From NCBI GenBank assembly GCA_026122225.1, contig JANEZZ010000739.1, positions 186,001 through 250,000 on the forward strand: a DNA stretch of 64,000 nucleotides, written 5' to 3'. This DNA comes from Heloderma charlesbogerti. Lineage: Eukaryota; Chordata; Lepidosauria; Squamata; Helodermatidae. Shown here piece by piece: positions 45,292-55,170 of the stretch. Under the pieces are notes generated by a model. It was not told the DNA's origin. It searched no databases and saw nothing but the letters and a program-made list of their open reading frames with translations. Position numbers and translations under genes: made by a program. The stretch's first letter is position 1. The number at the start of each line of letters is the position of its first letter.

Positions 45292-46741
45292 ACACCAGCC
45301 TGCATTTAAAATGGGGCTTTCTGCAGGATCACCACTGAGTCCCTTTACATGCACTTCTGATCTCATCTGATCTCGGAAGCTAACCAGGGTCAGCCCTGGT
45401 TAGTACTTGGATGGGAGACCACCTGGGAATCAGGCTTCCTGCATTGAACAGGGGCTTGGACTCGATGGTCTTGTAGGCCCCTTCCAACCCTATGATTCTA
45501 TGATTCCTTTCCCCCTCCCCACCCTTCTCCCCATATCTGAGTCTTCCATTAGCTTTCATTGATCTCACTCCTCTTTCTGCTGCTTTTCTGCTTTTCATGG
45601 AGGAAACTCAAGCGGAACACAATGGGGTAATTTGATGCCTCATTATCTGTGATCTATTTAAAAATGGAACAAAGGGCTTTTAGTACAGGAGAAGCCTTGG
45701 ATGATCATGGTGTCATGTAAAGAGCCTACAAACTTCTGTGAAGGAACAATCTCAATCGCAGGATAAAAGCTCCGTGTGATGAAGCCCAGATAGAAGTTTG
45801 CCTAAAACTACCTGCTGTGTTTATGGGGCAGGCAAGATTTCAAAGCACAAAACCCAATCCCATACATGTTTACTCAGAAAGAAGTCCCACTAGGGCTCAC
45901 TGAAGGGTAATTTTGCAAAGTATTTCAGCCTAAGGCTGCAATCCTAAACACACTTACTGGGAAGTGACTCCCATCAATATCAATGGGATATAATTCTAAC
46001 TATCCATTCTTAGGAGCAGGCTGAATGTCTGTGAGCCATTTCACTACAGCAGAACATGGGCCAGAGATTACGCATAGCATAAGCAACCTTCACAAAAGGA
46101 ACAGACCAAAATATGTTCTTGCAATTTATGAACTGTGCACAAGGTTCAAAACATTTTTTGTGAATCAGCAACATATTGAAAGGGAGAGGATTTACATATG
46201 AAGTAGTCACCTCCATAGCATGAGGAGATATATGTCATCTACCTATAAATTATTTGCTCATTTTCCTTCAGAGGTTAGCTTTCTCATAATCCACTCATTA
46301 TTTTGGCCCTCTGGGTGTTTAAGCTACTTCCTCTTACTTAAGCCAGGCTTTCTTCACACAGAGCTTTTATCCTGCAATTGAGATTGCTCCACGGAAGTTT
46401 GTGGGCTCTTTACATGACACCGTGATCATCCAAGGCTTCTCCTGTACTAAAAACCCTTTGTTCCATTTTTAAATAGATCACAGATAATGAGCTATCAAAT
46501 TACCCCATTGTGTTCCGCTTGAGCTTCTTCCATGAAAAGAGGAAAAGCAGCAGGAAGAGGAGTGAGATCAATGAAAACTAATGGAAGACTCAGATACAGG
46601 AAGAAGGAGGGGGAAAGGTGAGGGGGAAAGGAAGCATGTGAAAAAGGAAGTCGTTGTGATCCCGTATGTAAAATGGAAGCAGAAAGCCCCGTTTTAAATG
46701 CAGGATTTTAGGCTGGTGTAGAGATGCCCCCAGACTGGGCA
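45292..46741. mobile_element. Long inverted-repeat (foldback) element
   Basis: The arms are 45292-45783 and about 46372-46741. The left end reads GGGCATTTCTACACCAGCC and the right end complements it (GGCTGGTGTAGAGATGCCCC). Inner arm phrases pair exactly in long runs, such as CTGTGATCTATTTAAAAATGGAACAAAGGG with its complement. The right arm is shorter because the left arm carries an inserted SINE (45355-45507). The spacer holds a copy of the 43.5-43.8 kb segment. No coding frame is seen. Confidence 0.85.
45355..45507 (+). mobile_element. 5S rRNA-CR1 chimeric SINE
   Basis: 45355-45431 matches the 3' half of vertebrate 5S rRNA, including the internal promoter region: CTGATCTCGGAAGC, GTTAGTACTTGGATGGGAGAC and CACCTGGGAAT. 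It passes directly into the CR1 3' tail (CTTGGACTCGATGGTCTTG ... TATGATTCTATGATTC). A 5S-derived head on a CR1 tail is the layout of a Pol III SINE mobilised by CR1. The copy begins in the middle of the 5S sequence, so it is 5'-truncated. Confidence 0.88.
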
Positions 46742-47097
46742 TGTGCTAATGGAGGACAGCAAGGTGGTCCAGTGCAGTTCATGGCCATCATGTTCTCTGT
46801 GACATGGCAAGAAATGACAAGCAGAGAAGTAGCAGGAGATGGACCAAGCTAATCACAGCAAATCAATGCTAAGGAATGAGGACAAAAGCAAGGAAGGAGG
46901 CAGAGGGTGAAGCTGCAATATGAACCTGCTACACTGTCACACATCTGTTCTGGCAACCTAGAAATTCATTGTGCCACCAAGGGAAATGTACTCCCCTTGT
47001 GCAACAGAAATAATTCTCTGTGCACATTCTAGACGGCCCATCCAAGATACTGACAGCTCATGATCTCTCCCCACGCTGATCATTTCAGCAGCCTTAC

Positions 47098-47394
47098 CTG
47101 GCAAGACAGTCAGATTCCGAGCAGCACTGAGGGCGGACGTCTTTGCCTGATTATTTCTTTCTTTGTATCGATACCCACAGGCATATTGGCCTGCAGTCTG
47201 ATGCGAGGTTTGGAGTGGCAGAGAGTGTGTCCCATCATTGAGCAATGCTTTCTGGGATGATATGGGGCACCCATCTTTACAGAAGAAAACAATGGTTGCC
47301 AAAGAGTTGGTGGAAAGCAGGCATCGCAACGAGACCCAGTCTCCCTCTTGCACTGAAGTTGCATTCAGGAAAAAGTCAGGGGCTGGAGGTTCGC
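47098..47394 (-). CDS. Ig-domain exon of a leukocyte-receptor-like protein
   Basis: The minus-strand exon has a good acceptor (TTGCTTTAG) and donor (GTAAGG). It is 297 nt long with phase 1 at both ends, the signature of an extracellular Ig-domain exon. It reads GEPPAPDFFLNATSVQEGDW, VSLRCLLS (first Cys), TIVFFCKDG, then AGQYACGYRYKE (second Cys in YxCxY) and NLTVLPG at the end, with N-glycosylation motifs NAT and NLT. The pattern is that of C2-type domains of Fc-receptor-like or LILR/CHIR-like proteins. No stop or frameshift lies inside. The only compatible upstream exon seen is the leader-like exon at 58987-59104, also ending in phase 1. No second Ig, transmembrane or signalling exon was found, so it is either a fragment or a gene with undetected exons. 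Confidence 0.72.
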
Positions 47395-47466
47395 CTAAAG
47401 CAATGTAAAGACAGTATGTGAAAACAAAGCAAGAGAAAACATTTAAACGTAACAGAGGGTTACAAG

Positions 47467-48021
47467 TAGGGCTGTGCATGGACCCCTGATATGCCTCGGA
47501 GGCCGCTTCGGGGCTTCCGAAGCAGGCCCAATTCGCTTCGGGCTGCATTTTGGGGGGGGGCCAACACGCTTTGGCCTACAGAGCCAAAGGGGGCTTCGGA
47601 CATCCAAATCCTGCTTTCGGGGGGGCCGACCCACTGCCCAGCCACCATATCCTTACCTGACCCTTACGCTGCCAGCCGGAGAGCCAGCCAACGCTGAGGG
47701 AGCTGCTGCCACTGCCATTGCCACCAACTCCTGGGCCCTCTGAACACCTGCCAGCAACTGAATTGTTATTCTGAGTGGGGGAGCCATCTTTAGACTGGCT
47801 CCCCCCACCCTCAGGAACAAGAAGACAGCTGCCAGCACGCTGCTGGCACACATCCAGAGGAGCTGAGGGCTGGTGTAGCTGGGCTTCTGGACCGCGCCAA
47901 AGTGCATCAAAGCACTTCGGAGAGACCTGACTGACTTTGTGCCCCTTCTTGCCCCTTCTGCCTCACCTAGGAGGCTTCAGTTCAGAGCTCAGGCTTCGGG
48001 CTAAACTGGTGCACAGACCTA
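47467..48021. mobile_element. hAT-like MITE with perfect 8-bp target duplication
   Basis: The left end is TAGGGCTGTGCATGG and the right end CACAGACCTA (inverse TAGGTCTGTGCACC). GTTACAAG flanks both sides exactly (47459-47466 and 48022-48029). The GC-rich interior has GCTTCGGGGCTTCCGAAGC-like palindromes and overlapping ORFs on both strands, none a transposase. It inserted 65 bp upstream of the Ig exon acceptor. Confidence 0.92.
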
Positions 48022-48360
48022 GTTACAAGGAGTTCTGGGCATGAACCTTCAGGTTCTCTTGTTGAGATATTCCCATTTTTTAATCCTGTCAAAGCATGAT
48101 AATTTATCACCTTTCATTTTGTCTCACCAACATTTCTTTGTATTAGTATTTGCTTTAATTCTTTTAATATTTCAGGTTGAATACTATTTAACTGTTCATG
48201 GTTACACACTACTGTAAGTTATTTGTTTCATAAACATGGTAGATAAGACATGTTAATTCATTACTCCTTCCACTTAAGACAAACGTATCTCACCATTCAC
48301 ACTGAGGACCCATATTCTCAGTTTAAAAACCAGTACTTAAGACAGGTCTGAGGTGAACGT

Positions 48361-49400
48361 AAGAACACCCATGCTGAATCAGACCAAAGCCCTATCAAGT
48401 GCAGCATTCTGTTCCCATTCCGGCCAACCTGCTGCCTGTGGAAAGCCCACAAGCAGGATATGAGTGCAATAGGATGCTCCTGGTTGTGTTTCCCAATAAG
48501 TGGTATACAGATGCCTCCAATACTGGAGGTGATATATAGCCATCATGACTAGTAGCCATTGACAACTGTCTCCCCCATGAAATTGTCCAATCCACTTTTA
48601 AAACCCTCCAAATTGGTGCCCATCACTACATCTTGCGGAAGTGAATCCCATCGTTTATGCGCTGTGTGAAGTTTTTCCTTTTATCGGGCATAAATCTCCC
48701 ACCAATCAGCTTCATGGGATGAGCCCAGGTTCTAGTATTATGGAAAAGGAGAAAAATCTCTCCCTACCCACATTCTCCACACTATGCATACTGCAATTCT
48801 GTACACTTCTCTCCTGTCTCACCATAGTTGCCTTTTTTTCTATGCTAAACAGTCTGAGACATTGTAACCTTTCCTCATACAGGAGTTGCTCCAGCTCCTT
48901 GATCAATTTGGTTGCTCTTTTCTGCAGCTTTTCCAATTCTACAATATCCTTTCTTAGGTGTGGTGGCCGGAACTGTACATAGTATTCCAAGTGTGGTCAC
49001 ACTGGATAGTATACAAGTGTCAGTATAGATATTGGCAGTTTTATTTTCAATTCCGTATCTAATTATGGAATGGGTCTTTTTCACAGCAGCTGCATCCTGG
49101 GTCGACCTTTTCACTAAGTTATCCACCACAACCCCAAGATCTCTTTCTTGATCAATCACCACCAGCTTGGATGCCATCAGTGTATATGTGAAGTTTGTTG
49201 GGTTTTTTGCCCCAGCGTGCATCACTCTACCCTTGCTTACATTGAACTGCCCATTCTCAATCCCTTTTTATTTTAACTACTTTAAATCATTTGCTGTCAT
49301 CAGTAAACTTGACCACCTCACTGCTCACTCCTACTTCCAGATCATTTACGAACAATTTAAAAAGCACTGGTCCCAATGCTGAAAACAATTTGAACACATT
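48361..49400 (-). mobile_element. CR1 LINE fragment: RT C-terminus and 3' UTR
   Basis: Minus-strand frames give ALGPVLFKLFVNDLE and FTDDSK (catalytic region, Ala to Thr in ADD), then VVIDQERDLGVVVDN, LEKLQKRATKLIKELE and RLFSIEKKA. The 3' UTR is complementary to AAGAACACCCATGCTGAATCAGACC. Multiple frameshifts show age. It is a different CR1 subfamily from the copy at 8.1 kb. Confidence 0.85.
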
Positions 49401-50680
49401 GTGCACCCAGAAAAAGTAGCTTTTCCCACAGAAAGACAGCCAGAGAAAAACACAGGAAATCATGTGAAACATTTATTTCCCCAAATTTATCCCCCCATAA
49501 GTAACCTTGGCCTGCCTTTAGACGAAGCATTTAGGTGGAATAAATATGCATTTAATTGAAAATGGCAAGGGAATGCATGTTCGAAGCGGCATAGCCTGCC
49601 ACATCTCAGTCTCATGCTCACCTGTAGCGCTGCACAGCCCTGAGCTGGTGTCACCAGCACCTTTGCCCAAACACCAGTGAGTTGCAAAGACACCACCTGC
49701 AATAACATGGATGCACCAATTAATAATACATTCCTGTGCATGTCTACTTGGATGTAAATCCCATTGCATTCAATCGGAAAGACTCTCAGATAAGTGTGTA
49801 TAGGACTGTGGCCTCAGATATTATCTCCTCTTCTTCTCTATGGCTATATAAACAAAAGGGAGTGTTTCTTTCTATGTCCTCGATGGACTTGAAACTGTAC
49901 ATCTGACTGTTATGAAACTTTTAGGATTTGTTCTACCTCTGTCTGGGATAGTTTTAGGCATAGTAAATATTTTGTGCACCATCTTGAAACACAACGGTGG
50001 CCAATCAACATTTTTAAAGATTTACTGCTTCAATACCATTTGATCGATTTCGACCAAACTTCACATCATGAGTCAGAACTGCAGTGAGCAGATTTTAACT
50101 ATACAATATTCATGTTTTCCATGAGGTTTTTTGACATAAAAACAAATCAAGCTCCAAATATTGGGGGGGGGGATAAAGTATGGAGAGAGAGAAAACACGC
50201 ACAGTTTGAGGCCAGGGAAGATTAATGGGCCAAGTTATAGGCCTGCTCCCTCCCCTCTGCTGTGGGGCAGCTCCATCTGAGAGGGGTGGAGTGGACAGAC
50301 CCCTCCTTCAGGGGGCTATAAGGGTGGACCATGGCAGGGCTGTGCCTAAGGGTACCAGCAAGCATGGCTTCACTCAGAAGGGGCAGGCACAATACGTCCA
50401 ACTGTGACGGCTGTGTGAGTTTGCTTGAAGGCTTCTCTGGATCAGCCTAAAGGCAATTCCAACCTGTGCGAAGCTGGGTCCGTCCCCTAGTCCTCTATAA
50501 AGAAAATGAATCTGTACAGCTCTCAACCTAAGCCCCCTAACCCATTTTATTTTTGTTGAGCCCTATTGGGATTAGTAATCTAGTGTAAGTAGCTTATATT
50601 TATTTTGGGAAATCTGCAACCATCAGAGTATATGCAAAAGCCAATTTCATACCATAAAGAGACACATGCCAAAGTAACCT
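49401..50680. other. Intergenic, one foldback repeat
   Basis: 49735-49815 is the GGATGTAAATCCCATTGC foldback type. A G-run is at 50163-50171. The rest shows nothing recognisable. Confidence 0.4.
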
Positions 50681-50689
50681 TGGTTTCTT

Positions 50690-51235
50690 TGTTTGTAGCA
50701 TTTCTATACTGAAGTGCTGTGGGCAGTTAACAAAACAGAACTTAAACCCATAAAATGTTCAGAACATCACAAAACATAGAATAAAATCTGGAAGAAGAAA
50801 AAACAGGGACAGCCTAAAACCAAAGTAAATCCAACAGCACTACTATGCTCTAAAAAGCATGCACACCGTTTTTCAAAACTGAAGGACTAAAATGACTGGA
50901 AGAAGAAAAATGTCTTCACCTGGCAACCAAAATACTACAACCTGACCACCAAATGAGCCGCTCCTGGGATGTCATTCAACAGCTGGGATGCCACCTCTGA
51001 AAACATCCTCTCCTTAGCAACCACCTGCCTCGCCTCATTCAGCAAAGGCACCCAGAGGAGAACCTCTAAAGATGGTCTTAGGGTCTAGGCAGCTATATAT
51101 AAGAGGAGGCACTCCTTGAGGTAACCTGGCCCAGGGACACTTAGGGCTTTAAAGGTTAATACCCACATACTTTGAACTGGACCAGAAACAGACTGGAAGC
51201 AAGTACAGAATCACAAATAGTAACATAATATAATA
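50690..51235 (-). mobile_element. Old L2-group LINE fragment
   Basis: GAAAACATCCTCTCC, ATAAGAGGAGGCACTCCTTGAGGTAACC and TTAGGGCTTTAAAGGTTAATACC parallel the L2 3' coding region near 10290-10460. An A-rich tail-like part lies upstream. There is no open frame. Confidence 0.55.
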
Positions 51236-52890
51236 TTATGAGAGAGTTTATCCTAGGAAAGATGCGACAGGGAGCTCTGGAATGTGCTTCCCACAGTCCA
51301 GTCCGCGGGTTAGTGGCAGGCCACCTCCACAAAATCCCTTCACTCCTTTCCCCAACTCACAGAGAATCCACAACAGGTTCATCACAGAGTCGAAGTTGAT
51401 ATGCCAATGTGCAGAAGCAGCTGGGCCTCTCTCCCCCACCCCAGTCTCTCAGTCCCACTCGCTTACAGTTGCAGGATGACAGAGACCATCAGGGCTTTTA
51501 AAGCACGCCTGCCTCTGTCCCCTCCCTCCAGCACATTTACAAGCACACGATATGGCTGTAGCTGGGAGGGAAGGATGTACAAGTCTTGCATGGCTCCTTC
51601 CAATGAGCCACTCCATTTGACTGTCAGAAACATTCTGGGTCAAAATTATTATTTTGTTCTACAAGAATGATAGTAATAATAATAACAACAACAAAAGCAA
51701 CAATAATAGCTAGAAAAGCTAGATTTTTTTCAGTTTGTTCATACTGTAGTACACCTCATGAAGTGCAGTAACATTGGGCCTCAGATTCTTGAGAACAGCA
51801 GATAATCCAAGATTGTATCTTATTTTTGTTTGCTTGTTTCTTTGTTTATATCAGGGTTATCCTGCTAAATTCTGCAGCCATTTTTCTTTAATAAGTATGT
51901 ATTTATATGTTATTTTCAGGAATAAAATAGGTTTCATATGATTTTTAAAATAAAGTTATTCATGTATTAGCCCCTGTGGCAATTTGTACTGCAGTAATGT
52001 TTTAACTATGTGTTGTCCTATTTGTAAATTTTATTATCGTTTATGTTACAGCCCCATGAAGAAGGCCTAAAATAATAAGAAAAAAAGCCAAAACGTGTTG
52101 GGCTTCTTATAATAAATTCTATCTTGCATCCTGAGAACCCATTTCTCTTCTTTTTGATCCATTTCACTGTATGACACAGAAAGAGGAGGCCTCAGGGAGG
52201 GAGCAGCATGGAAACCAGTGCCCTTTCTCCCTTCCCCACTGCTGAAACTCTCCCCCCCCCCCGCACCACCACCCGAAGCCTGAACAGCACTGCAAGGCCC
52301 CTGTCCCCGTCTGCCTGGTGCCATGAACAGGAGCACAGCCCTTTGAGGGGTGGGCATACACTGCAACGCTCTGTTGGAGGTCACTTTTGCATCAACATGA
52401 TATCAAAAACCCAATAACGTATCAATCATGCAAAAACAATAAACAATACAAATACGGTTCAATTTATAAAAACAAAATTTTAAAAAAAATGGTTTATCAC
52501 CAAAATACTTAATATAAACATGTTCAGTTATCGCCAGGAGCTTCACAACAGTATTGATAAGCTAAAGTCTGAAAATACAAAAATATACAGAGCAAGACTA
52601 AGACACTCAATGTATGGTATAACAAGAACCAGCTCCTCTCCAAGCAGTTGTTGCAGTTAGCATTTTTAACCCCCTGCCCCAAAAAGTGGAACACAATGAT
52701 ACAGTATTAACCTCAGCTCAAAAATTACCTCAATGGTGCAGAGGTTGCTGCACTGTGGCCCGTCTGTTAACAGACGTTTTCAAGAACTGGGTAGACAGGC
52801 ATTAGTCAGGATGCTTATAGCACAGAATGTCTGATCTGTGGAGCAGGGGCCTTTGACTGGGAGCCACCTCTGCATTCATCCAGTATTTGA
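51236..52890. other. Intergenic, simple repeats only
   Basis: A TAATAA/CAACAA tract at 51668-51712 and a poly-C run at 52250-52262 are present. 52040-52140 (CCATGAAGAAGGCCTAAAAT...AAAACGTGTTGGG) looks like the end of an interspersed repeat I cannot name. Confidence 0.35.
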
Positions 52891-53010
52891 ACTGAAGCCA
52901 GGATAGGCAACCCAGTGCCATCCAGGTGTTTTGGACTACAACTCCCATAAGCCCTTGCCAACATGGGGCATAGTGGTAGTTCTACTCCCAGGTTGCCTAA
53001 TCCTGCCATG
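52890..53010. repeat. Foldback MITE-like repeat
   Basis: GGATAGGCAACCCAG...GTTTTGGACTACAACTCCCAT is mirrored by GTGGTAGTTCTACTCCCAGGTTGCCTAATCC. It is related to 20565-20705. Confidence 0.6.
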
Positions 53011-54820
53011 CAGTTGTCCTTTCCAAGTCTGATGTGGAAATAATTCCAGCAGTGTTTGAAAAAGGAGGAATTGTCTAAGGACCAGGTCACATGATTACCC
53101 AGTCCAGCTATTCTCTTCCTGTGATGGAAGAGCCCCTTTGTAATGTGAGCACTGTTGTAAGGGAAGCCTGACATGAGTGGTTGTGCTCAGCTCCCTAAAG
53201 GGGAGGAGATTGCAGGAACCAGGTTGGTGGGTGTTGAAAGGGAGCATGCATGGTTGCTCCTCTACCACAAGAAGAAGATAGTTGAGCCAGGAAAGTATCT
53301 TTTAGAGATTTCCCCTTTACATTTTAAACAAAATGCTATAATTACTGCCTTTTAACTTCACTGAATATTAGTGGGAATGAAAGGATGCAGTTACTGCATG
53401 TGTCCAAATTTCACAGCCTACCTCTGAGTGTTTGCCTAAGCCGCTGTGGGCTGATGCTTCTCTAAAAGGAAGCCAAGGCCCCTGCGACACGAGGACATGG
53501 GCTGCCTTCTCAGTTGACCGCAGAGGGTTGCTACAGTACCCCAGCAATTCAAGAAGGAGCCATGCTGCAGCATCAGCCTCCACAGCACTGAGGCAATTTG
53601 GGAATAGATCCTAAGAAAGATACCATGAACATACTGCTCGGTCAATGTTGCACCATTTCATTTCCCATTTAGTGATGTAGGTTTTGAAGAGAATACAAAA
53701 GAGTGAAGTGTTCCATTGTAGACATTCCTTTCACCTGCTTGTATCCTATCAAATAAGACCAAGACCGCCACCACCACCACCACCCTCCCCGGTATAGAAG
53801 TCAAATTCAGTTCAGTTCTTCATTGAGGAGAAGCTACAACAGTCAGGAATTTATGTTAATCAAGACCTCTGGGTAATTTTCGGTGATATCCACCTCTGCA
53901 GGAACACAGACCACATGACAAACAGATGAATCTGGGTAGGGAAGTGCAGCTGCAAAAGCTAAACATATTCTTAACCTGTGCATTTTTAAAAAACCTCTGA
54001 GAAGGGAAAAGTAGTGCAAAGTTTAAAATCGAAGTGAGGCTGAATCAGTGTAGTCATGTCTGTCACAAGTCTAACATCTGTTTTGACGAATTTACTAGTT
54101 ACACTCTTCACTCCATTGTTAACATTTCTCATAATTAATCTGTTTCAATTTTACAGCCACAAAAGTACATCTTGCCACTGCAAGGGTTTCCGTATGTGGT
54201 CCAATAGAATGATACATACCAAGGCCCATGGGATTTTCTTCTGTAAACATACCTGAGCATGTGCCCTGGATCTTCTGAGCTGCCCCAATGCCATCACCTG
54301 CCTTGGTACAACCCAGGTCCTTCCCTCTGACCTCAGTAGCCTTGCAGGAAGACTTTAGGACTCACTCTCTTAGCAGTCCAGTACAGAGTGTAACATGAAG
54401 GCATCTGCTTTTCAACTACAGGAGAGACCTCTCTGTATTTTCTACTCTTACATGTCTACCGCTGAGAGTTTGTTCACAATGAAATTTAAAGAGGGAGCAG
54501 GGAGAAAAGGAAGAGCTCCTTGTGAAATAGTGGTATTTCACACAGTATCTGATTTTACTTCCTCAAACTGGAACCTTTGGCTTCTGCAGAACATCAGTAG
54601 CTTCAGCACAGCAACCTCTACAAATATCTTTGCCCCCTTCCACTTTCATTTTTCCCATGTAGCTGCAGGCAGCAGATTATACCAAAAGGAGGGTTATGAT
54701 TATTTGACATCATGATCCAAGAAGTGCTAGGGCTTTTAAATAGGCTTTACAATTAAAAAAAAAATTAAGAAAAAGCCCTTTGCTGCCTCACCTCATAACA
54801 TTAATTCAAGTATGTGTAAG
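53011..54820. other. Intergenic, nothing recognised
   Basis: A short (CCA)n tract at 53766-53785 is present. No exon-like frames. Confidence 0.35.
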
Positions 54821-54821
54821 A

Positions 54822-55016
54822 AGGGCCATAGGTCAGTGGAAGAGAACATGCTTAGCATGCAGAGGGTCCCAGGTTCAAAGCCCGGCATCTCCAGGTAGGG
54901 CTAGGAAAGAATCAGGCCTGAACCCCTGGAGAGCTGCTGCCAGTCAGTGGCCACAATACTGGGCTAGATGGACCAATGGTCTGACTCAGTATAAGGCAGC
55001 TTCCTATGTTCCTATA
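54822..55016 (+). mobile_element. tRNA-derived SINE, full length
   Basis: The tRNA-like head has an A box (ATAGGTCAGTGGAAGAG) and a B box (GGTTCAAAGCC) about 40 bp apart. The body runs CTGCTGCCAGTCAGTGGC to GATGGACCAATGGTCTGACTC, and the end is AAGGCAGCTTCCTATGTTCC. This sense copy defines the orientation of the reversed copies at 941 and 39405. Confidence 0.88.
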
Positions 55017-55084
55017 AACAGAAAGCTTTAATAAAAATAGGAGTTAATTTTGGGGGTGTCGAGGGGAGATAGATAGTGCTCATA

Positions 55085-55170
55085 TATACAATCCTATGTA
55101 TGTCTACTCAGAAGTAAGTCCCATTATGTTCAATCAGGCTTACTCCCAGGAAAACATACATAGGATTCCA
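55085..55170. repeat. Foldback repeat (ACTCAGAAGTAAGTCCCATT type)
   Basis: ACAATCCTATGTATGTCTACTCAGAAGTAAG is mirrored by CTTACTCCCAGGAAAACATACATAGGATTCC, a hairpin of about 80 bp. Confidence 0.75.

Noticed and set aside
45355..45431. Possible 5S rRNA gene
   Set aside because: Only the 3' half of 5S is present and it runs straight into a CR1 tail, so it is a SINE and not an rRNA gene.
54822..54895. Possible tRNA gene with A and B boxes
   Set aside because: The cloverleaf is degenerate and the segment is the head of a 195-bp SINE with other copies in the window.
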